From Mycolicibacterium moriokaense (GTDB lineage: Bacteria; Actinomycetota; Actinomycetes; Mycobacteriales; Mycobacteriaceae): a stretch of DNA of 38,282 bases. Below are positions 17,350-26,156 of the stretch, piece after piece (position 1 is the stretch's first letter; the number at the start of each line of letters is the position of its first letter). Position numbers and translations under genes: made by a program. Under the pieces are notes generated by a model. It was given only the letters and a program-made list of their open reading frames with translations. It was not told the origin of the DNA and made no database searches. The stretch is taken from the NCBI RefSeq assembly GCF_003347205.1, contig NZ_QQBJ01000036.1:1-38282 (forward strand), written 5' to 3'.

Positions 17350-17378
17350 TTCCTGCCGTTCATCGGTGCAGGTATACA
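17350..17378 (+). promoter_or_regulatory. possible promoter with inverted repeat before the small lipoprotein gene
   Basis: TATACA at 17373-17378 has TTCCTG 17 bases upstream. The arms CCTGC (17352-17356) and GCAGG (17368-17372) form an inverted repeat within the spacer. The implied leader would be only about 10 bases long. The -35 match is poor. Confidence 0.25.
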
Positions 17379-17392
17379 GATAAGGACAATCC

Positions 17393-17692
17393 ATGAGGAC
17401 ACAAAGTCGTTTGCCTCGCCGTCTCGGAGTCGTTGCCGGTTTGAGTGCAATCGCAGCGATGGGCCTGATCACCGCGGGTTGCGCGAAGCAAGAGCAGAAG
17501 GCCCCCGAGACCTCGACGACGACCACCACCACGACCACCACGACCTCACCGGCGGCAACCGTGTCGCCCACCGAGAAGGCCCCGCGCATCGATCCGCAGG
17601 CACCGAACCAGTTCTCGCCGTCCGTTCTCGCGCCGCCGCCTTCGCAGGCCGAACCCGGCGAGCACGGTCGGCACGTGACCAACGGTTCCTGA
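17393..17692 (+). CDS. small Thr-rich lipoprotein
   Basis: A 99-residue protein. A basic N-terminus (RLPRRLG) and hydrophobic core lead to the lipobox ITAGC with Cys30. The mature part starts AKQEQKAPETS, then has ten consecutive Thr, then a Pro-rich tail ending GEHGRHVTNGS. It looks like a surface lipoprotein with a flexible, possibly O-glycosylated linker and no globular domain. AAGGA lies before the start. It ends 13 bases before the S53 peptidase gene and may be cotranscribed with it. Confidence 0.8.
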   Translation: MRTQSRLPRRLGVVAGLSAIAAMGLITAGCAKQEQKAPETSTTTTTTTTTTSPAATVSPTEKAPRIDPQAPNQFSPSVLAPPPSQAEPGEHGRHVTNGS

Positions 17693-17705
17693 AGAAGTCA
17701 GCGCG

Positions 17706-19289
17706 GTGCGGCGGCGTCTGCCGGCGCTCGTCGCGGCGGCGGCACTGGTTGCCGCGTCGGGGCTGAGTGCCGGCTGCGCGCCTTCGGATTCGGCGGTCAT
17801 CAAGGGACCGTTCGCGTCTCTGCTCGCCAGCTCGACGGATCTCGGGCCGTCGCGTTCCGGTGATGCGCAGCTGACCGTCGCGCTGCCCGGACCGGCCGCG
17901 CCCGAACAATTGCGGGCATGGGCAGGGGCGCACGGGCTCTGGGTGCGGTGGAATCCCGGCGAGGCGTGGGCGATCGTCGAGGGCCACGGCGGCGACATGG
18001 CCCGGGCGTTCGGGGTGCCGGTGCACGACTATCGCGGCCGAAAAGGCCAGGTGTTCTACGCGTCTGCGGAACAGCCGACGGTTCCGGCGGCCCTCACCGA
18101 TGCGGTGACAGGGCTCGGCCGGATCATGGGCTACACCCCGCATCGCACGAACCGGCCGGACAACATGCCGCTCGATGTGCCCAGGGGCGGCCTGACCCCG
18201 GCCGGGTTGCTGGACGCCTACAACGCGGGACCGCTGGCCAGACAGGGCCACACCGGCAAGGGCGAGACCATCGTGTTCTTCGAGTTCGACGGTTTCGATC
18301 AGCGCGATCTCGACAAGTTCGCCGACACCTCCGGTCTGCCGCGGTTCACCCCCGAGGTGATCGGCGGGATACCGGATGAGGCCCACGGCGAGACGACGAT
18401 GGATCTGCAAGTCGCACATGCCATTGCGCCCGACGCGCATCTGGTGGTGATCAACGCCCGACCCACCTTGGTGGCCGACGGCGCCTACGAGAAGATCGGC
18501 ACGATGTTCGACGACGCCGACCGCCGATTCCCCGGCGCGGTGTGGAGCCTGTCGATCGGGTGGGCGTGCGACGAGTTCGTCAACGCGGTCGACCTCGCAC
18601 CGGTCGAGGCCGCGTTGGTCAGGGCGCAGGCGCACGGCACGTCCGCTTTCGACGCGACGGGCGACAGGGCCGGTCTGGAATGCAAGGCCACCGACGAGTG
18701 GTCATCACCGCCTGGCCCGGATGACGTTGGGCTGGATGCGATTTCATCGCTTCCCACGATGACCGCGGTGGGCGCCACCACACTCTCGGTGGGCCCGAGG
18801 GGCCAGTGGCTCGCGGAATATGCGTGGTTCGATTCGCCGCTCTCACAGGGCACCAGCGGTGGGGTTTCGGACCTGTTCGCGCGGCCCGCGTGGCAGGACC
18901 GGTTGACCGCCGATCGCGACACGGGCAGGCGCAGGCTGTCGCCCGACGTGTCGGCGGTCGGTGATCCGCTCACCGGTGTGCGGTTCATCTTCGGCCAGAA
19001 CGAGTATGTCGGGGCCGGCACCTCGCAGGCCGCACCGATCTGGGCCGCGCTGACGGTGCTGATGAACCAGTACTTGAAGGCCAACGGCGGCAAGCCGCTG
19101 GGCAACATCAACCCGCTTCTGTACCGGGTCGCGGCCGGTGCCGACCTGCCCGGCTTCCGGGATATCTCGTTGGGCGGCAACGCGGTCGACCTGTCGGGTC
19201 CCGGCTACGACGTCGTCACCGGACTCGGCAGCCCGAACACCTACAACCTGGTGCAGAACCTTCTCAAGATGCAATCGCGGGCGACGTGA
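17706..19289 (+). CDS. S53 (sedolisin/kumamolisin) family serine-carboxyl peptidase lipoprotein
   Basis: A 527-residue exported protease. GTG start, signal peptide with lipobox LSAGC (Cys24). Residues about 40-160 are a pro-domain (AWAGAHGLWVRWNPGEAWAI and VHDYRGRKGQVFYAS resemble pro-kumamolisin). The catalytic domain has HGETTMDLQ (E229 and D233 with the E-x3-D spacing of sedolisins), oxyanion Asp in DATGDRAG (D320), and GAGTSQAAP with nucleophile Ser440. The C-terminal region FRDISLGGNAVDLSGPGYDVVTGLGSP is the usual calcium-site end of the family. The stop overlaps the next start (GTGA), so it is co-translated with the zinc-ribbon membrane protein. Confidence 0.92.
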   Translation: MRRRLPALVAAAALVAASGLSAGCAPSDSAVIKGPFASLLASSTDLGPSRSGDAQLTVALPGPAAPEQLRAWAGAHGLWVRWNPGEAWAIVEGHGGDMARAFGVPVHDYRGRKGQVFYASAEQPTVPAALTDAVTGLGRIMGYTPHRTNRPDNMPLDVPRGGLTPAGLLDAYNAGPLARQGHTGKGETIVFFEFDGFDQRDLDKFADTSGLPRFTPEVIGGIPDEAHGETTMDLQVAHAIAPDAHLVVINARPTLVADGAYEKIGTMFDDADRRFPGAVWSLSIGWACDEFVNAVDLAPVEAALVRAQAHGTSAFDATGDRAGLECKATDEWSSPPGPDDVGLDAISSLPTMTAVGATTLSVGPRGQWLAEYAWFDSPLSQGTSGGVSDLFARPAWQDRLTADRDTGRRRLSPDVSAVGDPLTGVRFIFGQNEYVGAGTSQAAPIWAALTVLMNQYLKANGGKPLGNINPLLYRVAAGADLPGFRDISLGGNAVDLSGPGYDVVTGLGSPNTYNLVQNLLKMQSRAT

Positions 19290-21034
19290 CCTGCTGGTCG
19301 TGCGGCGCGCAAGCGCCGGCCGCGGCGTACTGCGGGGTGTGCGGTGCGCGGTGGTCCGAGCCCAGGCCGTCGGGCAGCGACCGCCTCCGGATGGCCACGT
19401 ATGCGGCCGCGCCCAGCGAGCAGGTGGTGCGGCTGTCGGTGGCGAGTTCACTGTTCCCGCATCTGTCGCACCGCTCCCGCAACGCCTTTCGGCTGGCGCT
19501 CGCGGTGCTGTTCCTGTTGCTGATCGCGCTGGGCCTGCTGCGCTGGCAGGCGCCGGGGCTTGCGATCAGCGCGCTCGGCCTGCCGCTGGTGTTCGTGCTC
19601 TACCTGTACGAATCGGGTGTCTACCGCGATCTGACACTGCGTTCGCTGGTGCCGACGGCATTGCTCGGTGTGGCGCTCGGCGCCGGATGGGCCCTGGCGA
19701 CCGGCAGTCTGGTCTCCGACCTCTACGACGTGTCGCTGGCCGATGCCGACTCCAGAAGGCTGGCGACGGTCGTCGGCATCGCGGTGCCGGTCGGCGGGGC
19801 AGTCCTGATGCTGGTGCCCGCGGTGGTGATGCGGTTCGTGCGCGGCGGCCGGGAGTCGTTGGACGGCTATGTCATCGGGGCACTGGGTGCGGTCAGCTTC
19901 ACCGCCGCCGCGGTGCTGGTCCGGGTGGCGCCGCAGTTCGCGACCGGGGTGACCGCAGGCGACCGGCCAGCCACCGTGCTGCTGGTGCAGGCCGGCGTGC
20001 AGGGTATCGCCGTGCCCCTGACGGCGGCCGCGACGGGCGGATTGGTCGGCGCGGCAGTGTGGTTCGGCCGGTGGCGCCCCGTCGTCTGGGCCGTGCTCGC
20101 GACACTCGTGCTGTATGCCGTGCTCGGCGTCGCGGAAGTCACGCCCGCGCTGGAGGGCCTGCATCTCGGCGCCCATCTGATGATGACCGTGATCGCGTTG
20201 CTGGCCTTGCGGATCGGGTTGCAGTACTGCCTGCTCAACGAGGCACACGAGGCGGGCGATCCCGATTCTCAGGTGCTCTGCGGTCAGTGCGAGCACACGG
20301 TCGCGGACACGGCGTTCTGCTCGAACTGCGGTGCCGCCGCCGCGGTAGCGACCCGAGCACCCGCGACCGCGGGTCGGCAGACCCGTGCGGGCGGGCTGAT
20401 GACGGCGTTGGCCGCGGGCGTCGCCGTGGTGGTCGCGGCGGGCGTGACGACGTCGGTGCTGGCGACACCCGTGCGGCCGAAGTACACGTGCCCGCCGGAC
20501 TGCGGCCGCCCGCCGATCGGTGAGCCGGTCGACTCCAACCCACGCTTCGTCTCCGATGACGGTGAGTTCTCGGTGCAGTACCCCAGCCCCGGAACCCTTT
20601 ACAAGGCAACGCTGTACACGGACTGGGTGTCTTTGGAGTATTTCGGCGGCGACACCGGCAGCCTGGATCTCTGGGGTGAGGCCGCCGGAAGGCGCACCCC
20701 GAAGCAGGTCGTCGACGACATGGTCGCCGAGTACTACCCCGACGCCACTCTTGCCTACGAGATCCCCAATGCGATGGTCGGTTACGAGCCCGGATACGGC
20801 GCGGTGTTCGACCAGTACCCGCAGGATTCCAGCGGCGAGTTCACCCGCCTGCGGCTGGTCACCCTGTGTGCGGTCAAGAACGACTACGCCTTGGTGGCGT
20901 CGGCGATCGGCCCGTACCACGAGTTCAGCCCGTCGTTCGGATCCGGCCACCCGTCAGCGGCGAACCTCGCGCTGGCGCTGGATATGGGCAAGTACGTCAA
21001 CAGCTTTCGCTGGCGCAGCGGGCCGTCAGGCTGA
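19286..21034 (+). CDS. polytopic membrane protein with two zinc ribbons and an exported C-terminal domain
   Basis: A 582-residue protein of unrecognised family. It opens with a zinc ribbon, CWSCGAQAPAAAYCGVCG (C3, C6, C16, C19). Residues about 65-325 hold several membrane helices. A second ribbon follows at about 331-350 (LCGQCEHTVADTAFCSNCG), then one more helix (about 370-392). The last 190 residues begin CPPDCGRPPIGEPVDSNPRF and appear to be a folded exported domain (FSVQYPSPGTLYKATLYT, VSLEYFGGDTGSLDLWGE). The ribbons face the cytoplasm if the tail is outside. It is GTGA-coupled to the S53 peptidase, suggesting a joint role. The last 9 bases overlap the convergent P450. Confidence 0.82.
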   Translation: MTCWSCGAQAPAAAYCGVCGARWSEPRPSGSDRLRMATYAAAPSEQVVRLSVASSLFPHLSHRSRNAFRLALAVLFLLLIALGLLRWQAPGLAISALGLPLVFVLYLYESGVYRDLTLRSLVPTALLGVALGAGWALATGSLVSDLYDVSLADADSRRLATVVGIAVPVGGAVLMLVPAVVMRFVRGGRESLDGYVIGALGAVSFTAAAVLVRVAPQFATGVTAGDRPATVLLVQAGVQGIAVPLTAAATGGLVGAAVWFGRWRPVVWAVLATLVLYAVLGVAEVTPALEGLHLGAHLMMTVIALLALRIGLQYCLLNEAHEAGDPDSQVLCGQCEHTVADTAFCSNCGAAAAVATRAPATAGRQTRAGGLMTALAAGVAVVVAAGVTTSVLATPVRPKYTCPPDCGRPPIGEPVDSNPRFVSDDGEFSVQYPSPGTLYKATLYTDWVSLEYFGGDTGSLDLWGEAAGRRTPKQVVDDMVAEYYPDATLAYEIPNAMVGYEPGYGAVFDQYPQDSSGEFTRLRLVTLCAVKNDYALVASAIGPYHEFSPSFGSGHPSAANLALALDMGKYVNSFRWRSGPSG

Positions 21035-22264
21035 GACCGCCGAGGCGGCGGTGAACCTGACGGGCATCGAGTGGATGCCGTTCATCAGGTTGGACCGCAC
21101 TCTCTCGACCGGTCCGGCGAGCTCGAGGCCCTTCATCCGGGCCAGCACTTCGGGGATGATCGCTGTCGCCTCGACGCGGGCGAGGTTGGCGCCGAGGCAG
21201 AAGTGTGTGCCGCCGCCGCCGAACGCCAGGTGCGGGTTGGGGGCGCGGCCGATGTCGAAGCGGTCGGGATCGGCGAATCGCGACTCGTCGCGGTTGGCCG
21301 ACGGGTAGAACATCGCGGCCCGCTCGCCCTTCTTGACGGGAACGCCGCGCAACTCGGTGTCTCTGGTGGCGGTGCGCACGAACACGGTGACGGGGCTGGT
21401 GTAACGCAACATCTCCTCGATGGCACCCGGCAGCAGCGAGGGGTCCGCCGCGAGGCGCGCCTGTTCGGCGGGGTGCTCCATCATCGCGAGGATGCCCGCG
21501 GCGACCAGATTGCGGGTGGTGTCTCCGCCCGCGTTGATCAGCAGCAGGAAGAACATGTTGAACTCGAGGTCGGTGAGCCGCTCACCGTCCACCTCGGCCG
21601 CCAGCAGCGACGTCGCGATGTCGTCGGCAGGGGTCTGGCGTTTACGCGCGGCCAGTTCGGTGCCGTAGGCGAACATCTGCATCTGCGCGTCCAGCACGTG
21701 TGACGCGTCGGAGTGCGTGTCGCCGACCGCGCCGCTGTTCATGATCTCGGTCAGCTCGTAGAGCCGACGACCGTCCTGCAGCGGAATGCCCAGCAGTTGG
21801 GCGATCACGTACGACGGCAGCGCGCCGGCGATGTCACTGACGAAGTCACACTCGCCCCGCTGCGCGACATCGTCGACGATCTCGCGTGCCATCTCTGCCA
21901 CGTGCTGGTTCAGCCTGGCGACCTGGCGAGGGGTGAAACCCTTGCTGACCAGCGACCGCAGCTTGGTGTGCCGCGGCGGGTCCATGGTCAGCATCATCAG
22001 CTCCAGCTGGAACTCGTCGGCCGGCCCGGGAACGTCGAAGAACACCCCGGCCGCCTGTGACGACCAGGTGGTGCTGTCGCGCGACACGGCCAGGATCTCG
22101 TCGTAACCCGTCAACGCCAGGAAGCCGGGGCCGTCTCCGTAGGGGTGCCAGGCGACGGGCGCGCGCCGGCGAAGCTCGCGAAATGCGTCGTAGGGGACGC
22201 CGGATGCATAGGTGTCGGGGTCGGCCAGATCGACACCGCCGATGGTGAGGGCGTCTTCTGCCAT
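21026..22264 (-). CDS. cytochrome P450
   Basis: A 412-residue soluble bacterial P450. Visible: I-helix oxygen-binding motif INAGGDTTRN, K-helix ExxR in EEMLR, and the heme loop FGGGGTHFCLGANLAR with Cys356 as iron ligand. The MDPPRHTKLRSLVSKGFTP segment and the heme loop resemble actinobacterial sterol and fatty-acid oxidising families (CYP125/124/142 neighbourhood), but I cannot fix the family or substrate. No ferredoxin gene is adjacent. ATG at 22264 is preferred to the in-frame ATG at 22306 because it begins the usual N-terminus. Confidence 0.93.
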   Translation of the reverse strand: MAEDALTIGGVDLADPDTYASGVPYDAFRELRRRAPVAWHPYGDGPGFLALTGYDEILAVSRDSTTWSSQAAGVFFDVPGPADEFQLELMMLTMDPPRHTKLRSLVSKGFTPRQVARLNQHVAEMAREIVDDVAQRGECDFVSDIAGALPSYVIAQLLGIPLQDGRRLYELTEIMNSGAVGDTHSDASHVLDAQMQMFAYGTELAARKRQTPADDIATSLLAAEVDGERLTDLEFNMFFLLLINAGGDTTRNLVAAGILAMMEHPAEQARLAADPSLLPGAIEEMLRYTSPVTVFVRTATRDTELRGVPVKKGERAAMFYPSANRDESRFADPDRFDIGRAPNPHLAFGGGGTHFCLGANLARVEATAIIPEVLARMKGLELAGPVERVRSNLMNGIHSMPVRFTAASAVSA

Positions 22265-22354
22265 GCCAGACAGTGTGGCCGACAACCTTGGCAGAAGGAT
22301 GAACATCGAACCGGGCGGGTGAAAACTGCCGGCTCGGTTTAGGCACCCGACCGA

Positions 22355-22370
22355 TTCGACGCACGTCGAA
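22355..22370. promoter_or_regulatory. 16-base palindrome upstream of the P450, candidate operator
   Basis: TTCGACG at 22355-22361 and CGTCGAA at 22364-22370 are perfect inverted arms around a two-base centre, about 90 bases upstream of the P450 start. Size and symmetry fit a dimeric regulator such as TetR type. No regulator gene is adjacent. Confidence 0.45.
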
Positions 22371-22434
22371 GGGTACCGGTGCGATTGCCCCGCCTCGCCA
22401 TCGGCGCGCCGGTGAGCTGCGAAAACGTTATCTG

Positions 22435-23112
22435 TCAGAAGAACTGAGTCGTCTGAGTGCTGGTGCCGTTGTCGCAGGTGATGTTGATGTTCCAGTTGTC
22501 GAACTTCGGGACGGCCGGAACGATCTTGAGGTCGGTCGAGCCGTTGGCGTCCAGCCGGAAAGTGCGTTTGAAGCCGTCTGCGTCATAGGTGCACTGCGAC
22601 GTGACACCGCTGCGGTCGGTGATGTGGACGTTCAGCCCACCGAGGATCGGATCGAACGAAACGGTCGGCCCTTCCTTGGCTGCTGCCTGCTTGATGCATG
22701 TCAGCGGCGCCGCCAAGGCCCAGGGAGGAGTTCCCTGGACGATCGGTGACGTGTTGCGGGACTTTCCGCTCGCCATCCCATTGGCGTCGATTGAGCCGCT
22801 GTAGAACTGGTCGGCGCCCCCTGAGCCCTCGGGCCCGGGCATATGTTGGGCAATTTCGATGAAATTGTTTTGGCTGATGGTGGCGCTGGTGGGGACCGTC
22901 AAGTCGCCCGCGCCCGCCGGGCCCGAGAAGGAGGTTCCGGTCGCGTCGAACGAAGCTACGGTACCTCCGTTGACGATGACCTGGGTGTTGCCCCCGAAGC
23001 CCCACTGCTCACAGGCCGGGGCCGCGTGTGCGGGAACCGGTGCCGCGACCAGACCCGCGGCGATGAGGGCTGTTGCGCCAGCTAAGGCCGGAAAGTGGAT
23101 CGAGTACGTCAT
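22435..23112 (-). CDS. secreted protein of unknown family
   Basis: A 225-residue precursor with a clear Sec signal peptide ending AHA (about residue 30). The mature protein starts APACEQWGF and is strand-rich with four cysteines (ACEQ, LTCIK, SQCTY, ITCDN). It looks like a beta-sandwich surface protein with two disulfides, which is inference. CAGGAGAG before ATG at 23112 supports the start over an upstream in-frame ATG. I do not recognise the family. Confidence 0.82.
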   Translation of the reverse strand: MTYSIHFPALAGATALIAAGLVAAPVPAHAAPACEQWGFGGNTQVIVNGGTVASFDATGTSFSGPAGAGDLTVPTSATISQNNFIEIAQHMPGPEGSGGADQFYSGSIDANGMASGKSRNTSPIVQGTPPWALAAPLTCIKQAAAKEGPTVSFDPILGGLNVHITDRSGVTSQCTYDADGFKRTFRLDANGSTDLKIVPAVPKFDNWNINITCDNGTSTQTTQFF

Positions 23113-23233
23113 GGCAATGCTCTCCTGTCGGTGTCGGTCCGTGCCCGACACATGAGCGCGACGTTATCGACCTGTGATCAGCAAATATATGAGGTGTTTC
23201 CCTACACTTTCCGCCGTGGAATGGCGCGGGTGA

Positions 23234-23263
23234 TTGCTCTAGTCAAATGGCGCGCGCTATTCT
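23234..23263 (+). promoter_or_regulatory. possible SigA-type promoter for the gene at 23321
   Basis: TTGCTC at 23234-23239 and TATTCT at 23258-23263 are 18 bases apart, giving a leader of about 50 bases. The rest of this 208-base divergent gap has an AT-rich patch (around 23180-23215) that may serve the minus-strand secreted protein. Confidence 0.3.
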
Positions 23264-23320
23264 TAAGGGTTCATTGAGGGATGATGAACTTCTGGGAGTT
23301 AGCTTTTATGGTGCTATGTG

Positions 23321-24013
23321 ATGGGGAAGCACAGCGTGGCTCACAGCCGCCGACGGATGCCGTCGGTCGCGCCCGCGGCGGTCGTCCTGGCACCCTATGC
23401 CGTCCTTCTCGCCGCCGGTGGCGACGTTTCGATTCCGGCCCCCGCCAGTGAGGCGAAAGCAGCGCCCGACCAGATCGTCGACGACCCCGCGGGTCGCCCG
23501 GTGGAGGTCGTCGCGTCGGCACCGACAAGCTTCGCGGCCGGTCCGGCGACCGTCGAGCCGTCCGCGGGTCCCGCCCCCGTCCAGTTCGCGGCCGCCTCCC
23601 GGTACCGGGTCTACAACCGCGAAGCCGAGCGCATCCTGCCCGTCGGCCTGGCGCCCGAGAGGGGCCTGCAGGTCAAGACGATCCTGGTTGCGCGCAGCAT
23701 CACCGCGCTGTTCCCGGAGATCCAACGGATAGGCGGGGTTCGGCCGGATGCGCTGCGGTGGCATCCCGACGGCCTGGCGCTCGACGTGATGATTCCGAAC
23801 CCGACCTCGGCCGAGGGCGTTGCACTGGGGAACCGGATCGTGGCGTTTGCGCTGGAGAACGCGGACCGCTTCGACCTGCAGGACTGCATCTGGCGCGGCA
23901 CGTACTACACCCCCGGCGGGGCCAAGGCCGGCGGCTACGGCCACTACGACCACGTGCACATCACGACACACGGCGGCGGATACCCCACCGGCGGCGAGGT
24001 CTACATCCGCTAG
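23321..24013 (+). CDS. exported protein with M15-like (ARB_07466-type) C-terminal domain
   Basis: A 230-residue protein with a basic N-terminus and hydrophobic stretch (VAPAAVVLAPYAVLLAAGG), a Pro/Ala-rich linker to about residue 90, and a C-terminal domain. The domain has RWHPDGLALDVMIPN and GHYDHVHITTHGG, the His/Asp and HxH arrangement seen in zinc D-Ala-D-Ala peptidase-like (M15/VanY) folds and in the ARB_07466-like actinobacterial family. A peptidoglycan role is plausible but unproved; the full zinc triad should be checked. GTG at 23318 is an equal start. It overlaps the end of the convergent SIS gene by four bases. Confidence 0.78.
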   Translation: MGKHSVAHSRRRMPSVAPAAVVLAPYAVLLAAGGDVSIPAPASEAKAAPDQIVDDPAGRPVEVVASAPTSFAAGPATVEPSAGPAPVQFAAASRYRVYNREAERILPVGLAPERGLQVKTILVARSITALFPEIQRIGGVRPDALRWHPDGLALDVMIPNPTSAEGVALGNRIVAFALENADRFDLQDCIWRGTYYTPGGAKAGGYGHYDHVHITTHGGGYPTGGEVYIR

Positions 24014-24969
24014 ACGCGCCAGGCGCGCGCCGCGATGAGTTCGGGCACCAGCACCTCGGTCAACAGTTGCACCGTGTCGTCGCCGTCGCCCGGATAGCGC
24101 AGGTTGTACTGGGTTCCCGGCACCACTCCTCCGACGCCGACCACTGTGCTGCCGCGCTGGGCCGTCCACTCGGCCAGTTGGTCCTCCCATTTCGATCCCG
24201 CGAACACGAGCAACCGGTAGTCGAGGGTCTTGGTCAGGTAGACGTCGACGTGGCTCCAGTCGCCCGTCTCGCAGCCGACCGCGGGCAGTCGCGGGCCCTC
24301 CCGCAGCATCAGCGCACCCTGCTGTGCGGAGCAGATCCGCTCCGCCGGCGCCGCCAGATAGACACCGGAGGGGCCTGCCAGTTGCTCGGAAACCTCCAAC
24401 CGCCAGTCGGTTTCGGTGTCCAGCAGATAGGCGCTGGCGTCGGCCGACAACGCGACCGCGTGGGCAAGCGCGTCCGTGGAAGCGCCCGTCAGATGGCACT
24501 CGAGCGCCAACAGCAGCGCCAGCGTGTGCTGGTAGCTGCGGCACGCGACACCGCCGATCTCGGGTTCTGCCGCCAGGTCCACCACCGCATCGCACTCCTG
24601 CGCGATGGCGGAACCCGCAGTGTTCGTCAGCGCCACGGTGTGCGTCGGTTCCGGCAGTCGTGCCAGGGCATCCAGCGTCTCCGCCGAACCTCCGCTGGCC
24701 GAGGTCGCGACGACGAGAGTGTTGGCACCCCACCGTGGAATGAATGTGGACGACGCGAGTTCGGATGCGGCGACCACGCCTCGTGCACGCATCCGGGCTG
24801 CCGCGACGCCGCCGGCATATGCGGAGGACCCCATCCCGAGCAGGACCACCCGCTCGACGCCCCGCGGCACGACATCCCGCCACGGGTTGCCTGCCCCGAG
24901 TATCGCCGCAAGGCGCTGCAGCACCTCGGGCTTGCGGTACAGGTCGGCGGCGAATCCGTCCGGCTTCAC
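24010..24969 (-). CDS. double SIS-domain sugar-phosphate protein
   Basis: A 319-residue protein with two SIS (sugar isomerase) modules. The first contains VVLLGMGSSAYAGGVAA and VVATSASGGSAETLDAL, the Ser/Thr-rich phosphosugar loop pattern. The second covers about 190-300. It resembles the isomerase half of glucosamine-6-phosphate synthase without the glutaminase, as do GlcN-6-P deaminase-like proteins. The GTG start forms a GTGA overlap with the kinase gene, so kinase and SIS protein are probably made together. A likely substrate is the phosphosugar made by the kinase (inference). Confidence 0.85.
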   Translation of the reverse strand: MKPDGFAADLYRKPEVLQRLAAILGAGNPWRDVVPRGVERVVLLGMGSSAYAGGVAAARMRARGVVAASELASSTFIPRWGANTLVVATSASGGSAETLDALARLPEPTHTVALTNTAGSAIAQECDAVVDLAAEPEIGGVACRSYQHTLALLLALECHLTGASTDALAHAVALSADASAYLLDTETDWRLEVSEQLAGPSGVYLAAPAERICSAQQGALMLREGPRLPAVGCETGDWSHVDVYLTKTLDYRLLVFAGSKWEDQLAEWTAQRGSTVVGVGGVVPGTQYNLRYPGDGDDTVQLLTEVLVPELIAARAWRV

Positions 24970-26156
24970 GCCGGCCCCCTTTCGTCGAGCAGCGCGGGCA
25001 GTGCGGCGTCGGGCACATACATCCACCGGGGCAGATGCTTTGCCGCGTAGACGATCTCGCGCAGCACCTGCTGCAGCTGGAAGGCTGCCAGCGCGCCCGC
25101 GTCGTACAGATCGGCCATCCCGAGGGAGGTCAGGCGCTTGTCGTATGCGGCCAGGAACGCCGCGCGGCCGGCCGCACCCACCTCAGCGACCGATCCGGGT
25201 TCCAGTTCGGAGTGCTTGCACGCCACGATCGCCGCGTGCGACAGCGACTGCACCATGCCCGCCACGTCGAGGGCCGCCGGAATCGGCAGGATTCGTTGCG
25301 CCGCAGGCAGTACCGGGTTGCCGTCGAAGTCGGTGACGAAGAACCGTCCCTCGCTGAGCAAGACCTGACCGACGTGCAGATCGCCGTGCCCGTCGATCAC
25401 GGTGGCGCCCGACAGCGCACCGAGTCCGGTCAGCACGTCCCCGATCTCCTGCCGCCGCTGCCGCGCCAGATCGTGCAGGGCAACCGCTTGCTCCAACAGG
25501 TCGAGCGCCGCTTGCCGCCATCGGGTGGCGTCATCGGCGCCGGCGCGTGTCGCCGTCTGCCCCAGCGCAACATGCATATCCGCCACCAGGATGCCGACGC
25601 GGGCGGCGGCGTCGGCGAACCGGGTGACATCCCCGTCGCGACCCGCCGCGGTGATCAGGTCCACCGCCCACGTCCAGCCGTCCACCGCGCCGGGCAGGTA
25701 GCCGTCGACGCTCGCGGCGAGGGTTGGCGCGCCGCCGGTCGGGCGCCAGGTGACCAGACCCCACGGGGTGGGCATTCCGTCGAAGCCCGCCTCGCGCAAC
25801 GACGCCAGCCGCCGCGGCGCGGGATGCGGGCCCTGCTGCAGATGCGTCGCCCACTTCACCACTGCGGCATCGCCGACCACCACCGACTGGTTCGTCTGAT
25901 CGACGCCGATTGCCCTCTCGCCCAGCGACTCCCGTGTTGTCCAGGACTGAATCGTGAAGCCGCCGCGCGTCACTGCGGCAACGCCCGACGACAGGACACT
26001 CAGCAGTGCCTCGGCCACCCCGTCGCCCGCCGCGGCGCGCCGCCACCGTCCGTCCGGATCGCGGACCATCGGCAGCGCCCCCAGACCGTCGCCGTCCGCG
26101 ACGATGGCCAGGCGCCGTCCTGCGGTGAGTTCCAGCGCGTCGAGCGGCTCAGGCAA
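24966..26156 (-). CDS. maltokinase-like sugar kinase, candidate glucosamine kinase
   Basis: A 396-residue APH-fold kinase. Visible: ATP-site Lys101 in VVKWATHL, catalytic loop GHGDLHVGQVL (D259, H261, Q264) and metal motif TDFDGNP (D276). The N-terminal region is a cap domain as in mycobacterial maltokinase. An actinobacterial glucosamine kinase family related to maltokinases is known to be encoded beside SIS-domain genes; the neighbouring SIS gene fits that better than maltose phosphorylation. The start is TTG at 26156, with no upstream ATG in frame; it overlaps the glycosyltransferase stop by 8 bases. Confidence 0.8.
   Translation of the reverse strand: MPEPLDALELTAGRRLAIVADGDGLGALPMVRDPDGRWRRAAAGDGVAEALLSVLSSGVAAVTRGGFTIQSWTTRESLGERAIGVDQTNQSVVVGDAAVVKWATHLQQGPHPAPRRLASLREAGFDGMPTPWGLVTWRPTGGAPTLAASVDGYLPGAVDGWTWAVDLITAAGRDGDVTRFADAAARVGILVADMHVALGQTATRAGADDATRWRQAALDLLEQAVALHDLARQRRQEIGDVLTGLGALSGATVIDGHGDLHVGQVLLSEGRFFVTDFDGNPVLPAAQRILPIPAALDVAGMVQSLSHAAIVACKHSELEPGSVAEVGAAGRAAFLAAYDKRLTSLGMADLYDAGALAAFQLQQVLREIVYAAKHLPRWMYVPDAALPALLDERGPA

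Noticed and set aside
23306-25018. 570-codon minus-strand frame across the M15-like and SIS genes
   Set aside because: It spans two genes with recognised motifs in other frames and gives Arg/Gly-rich nonsense; a GC-bias shadow.
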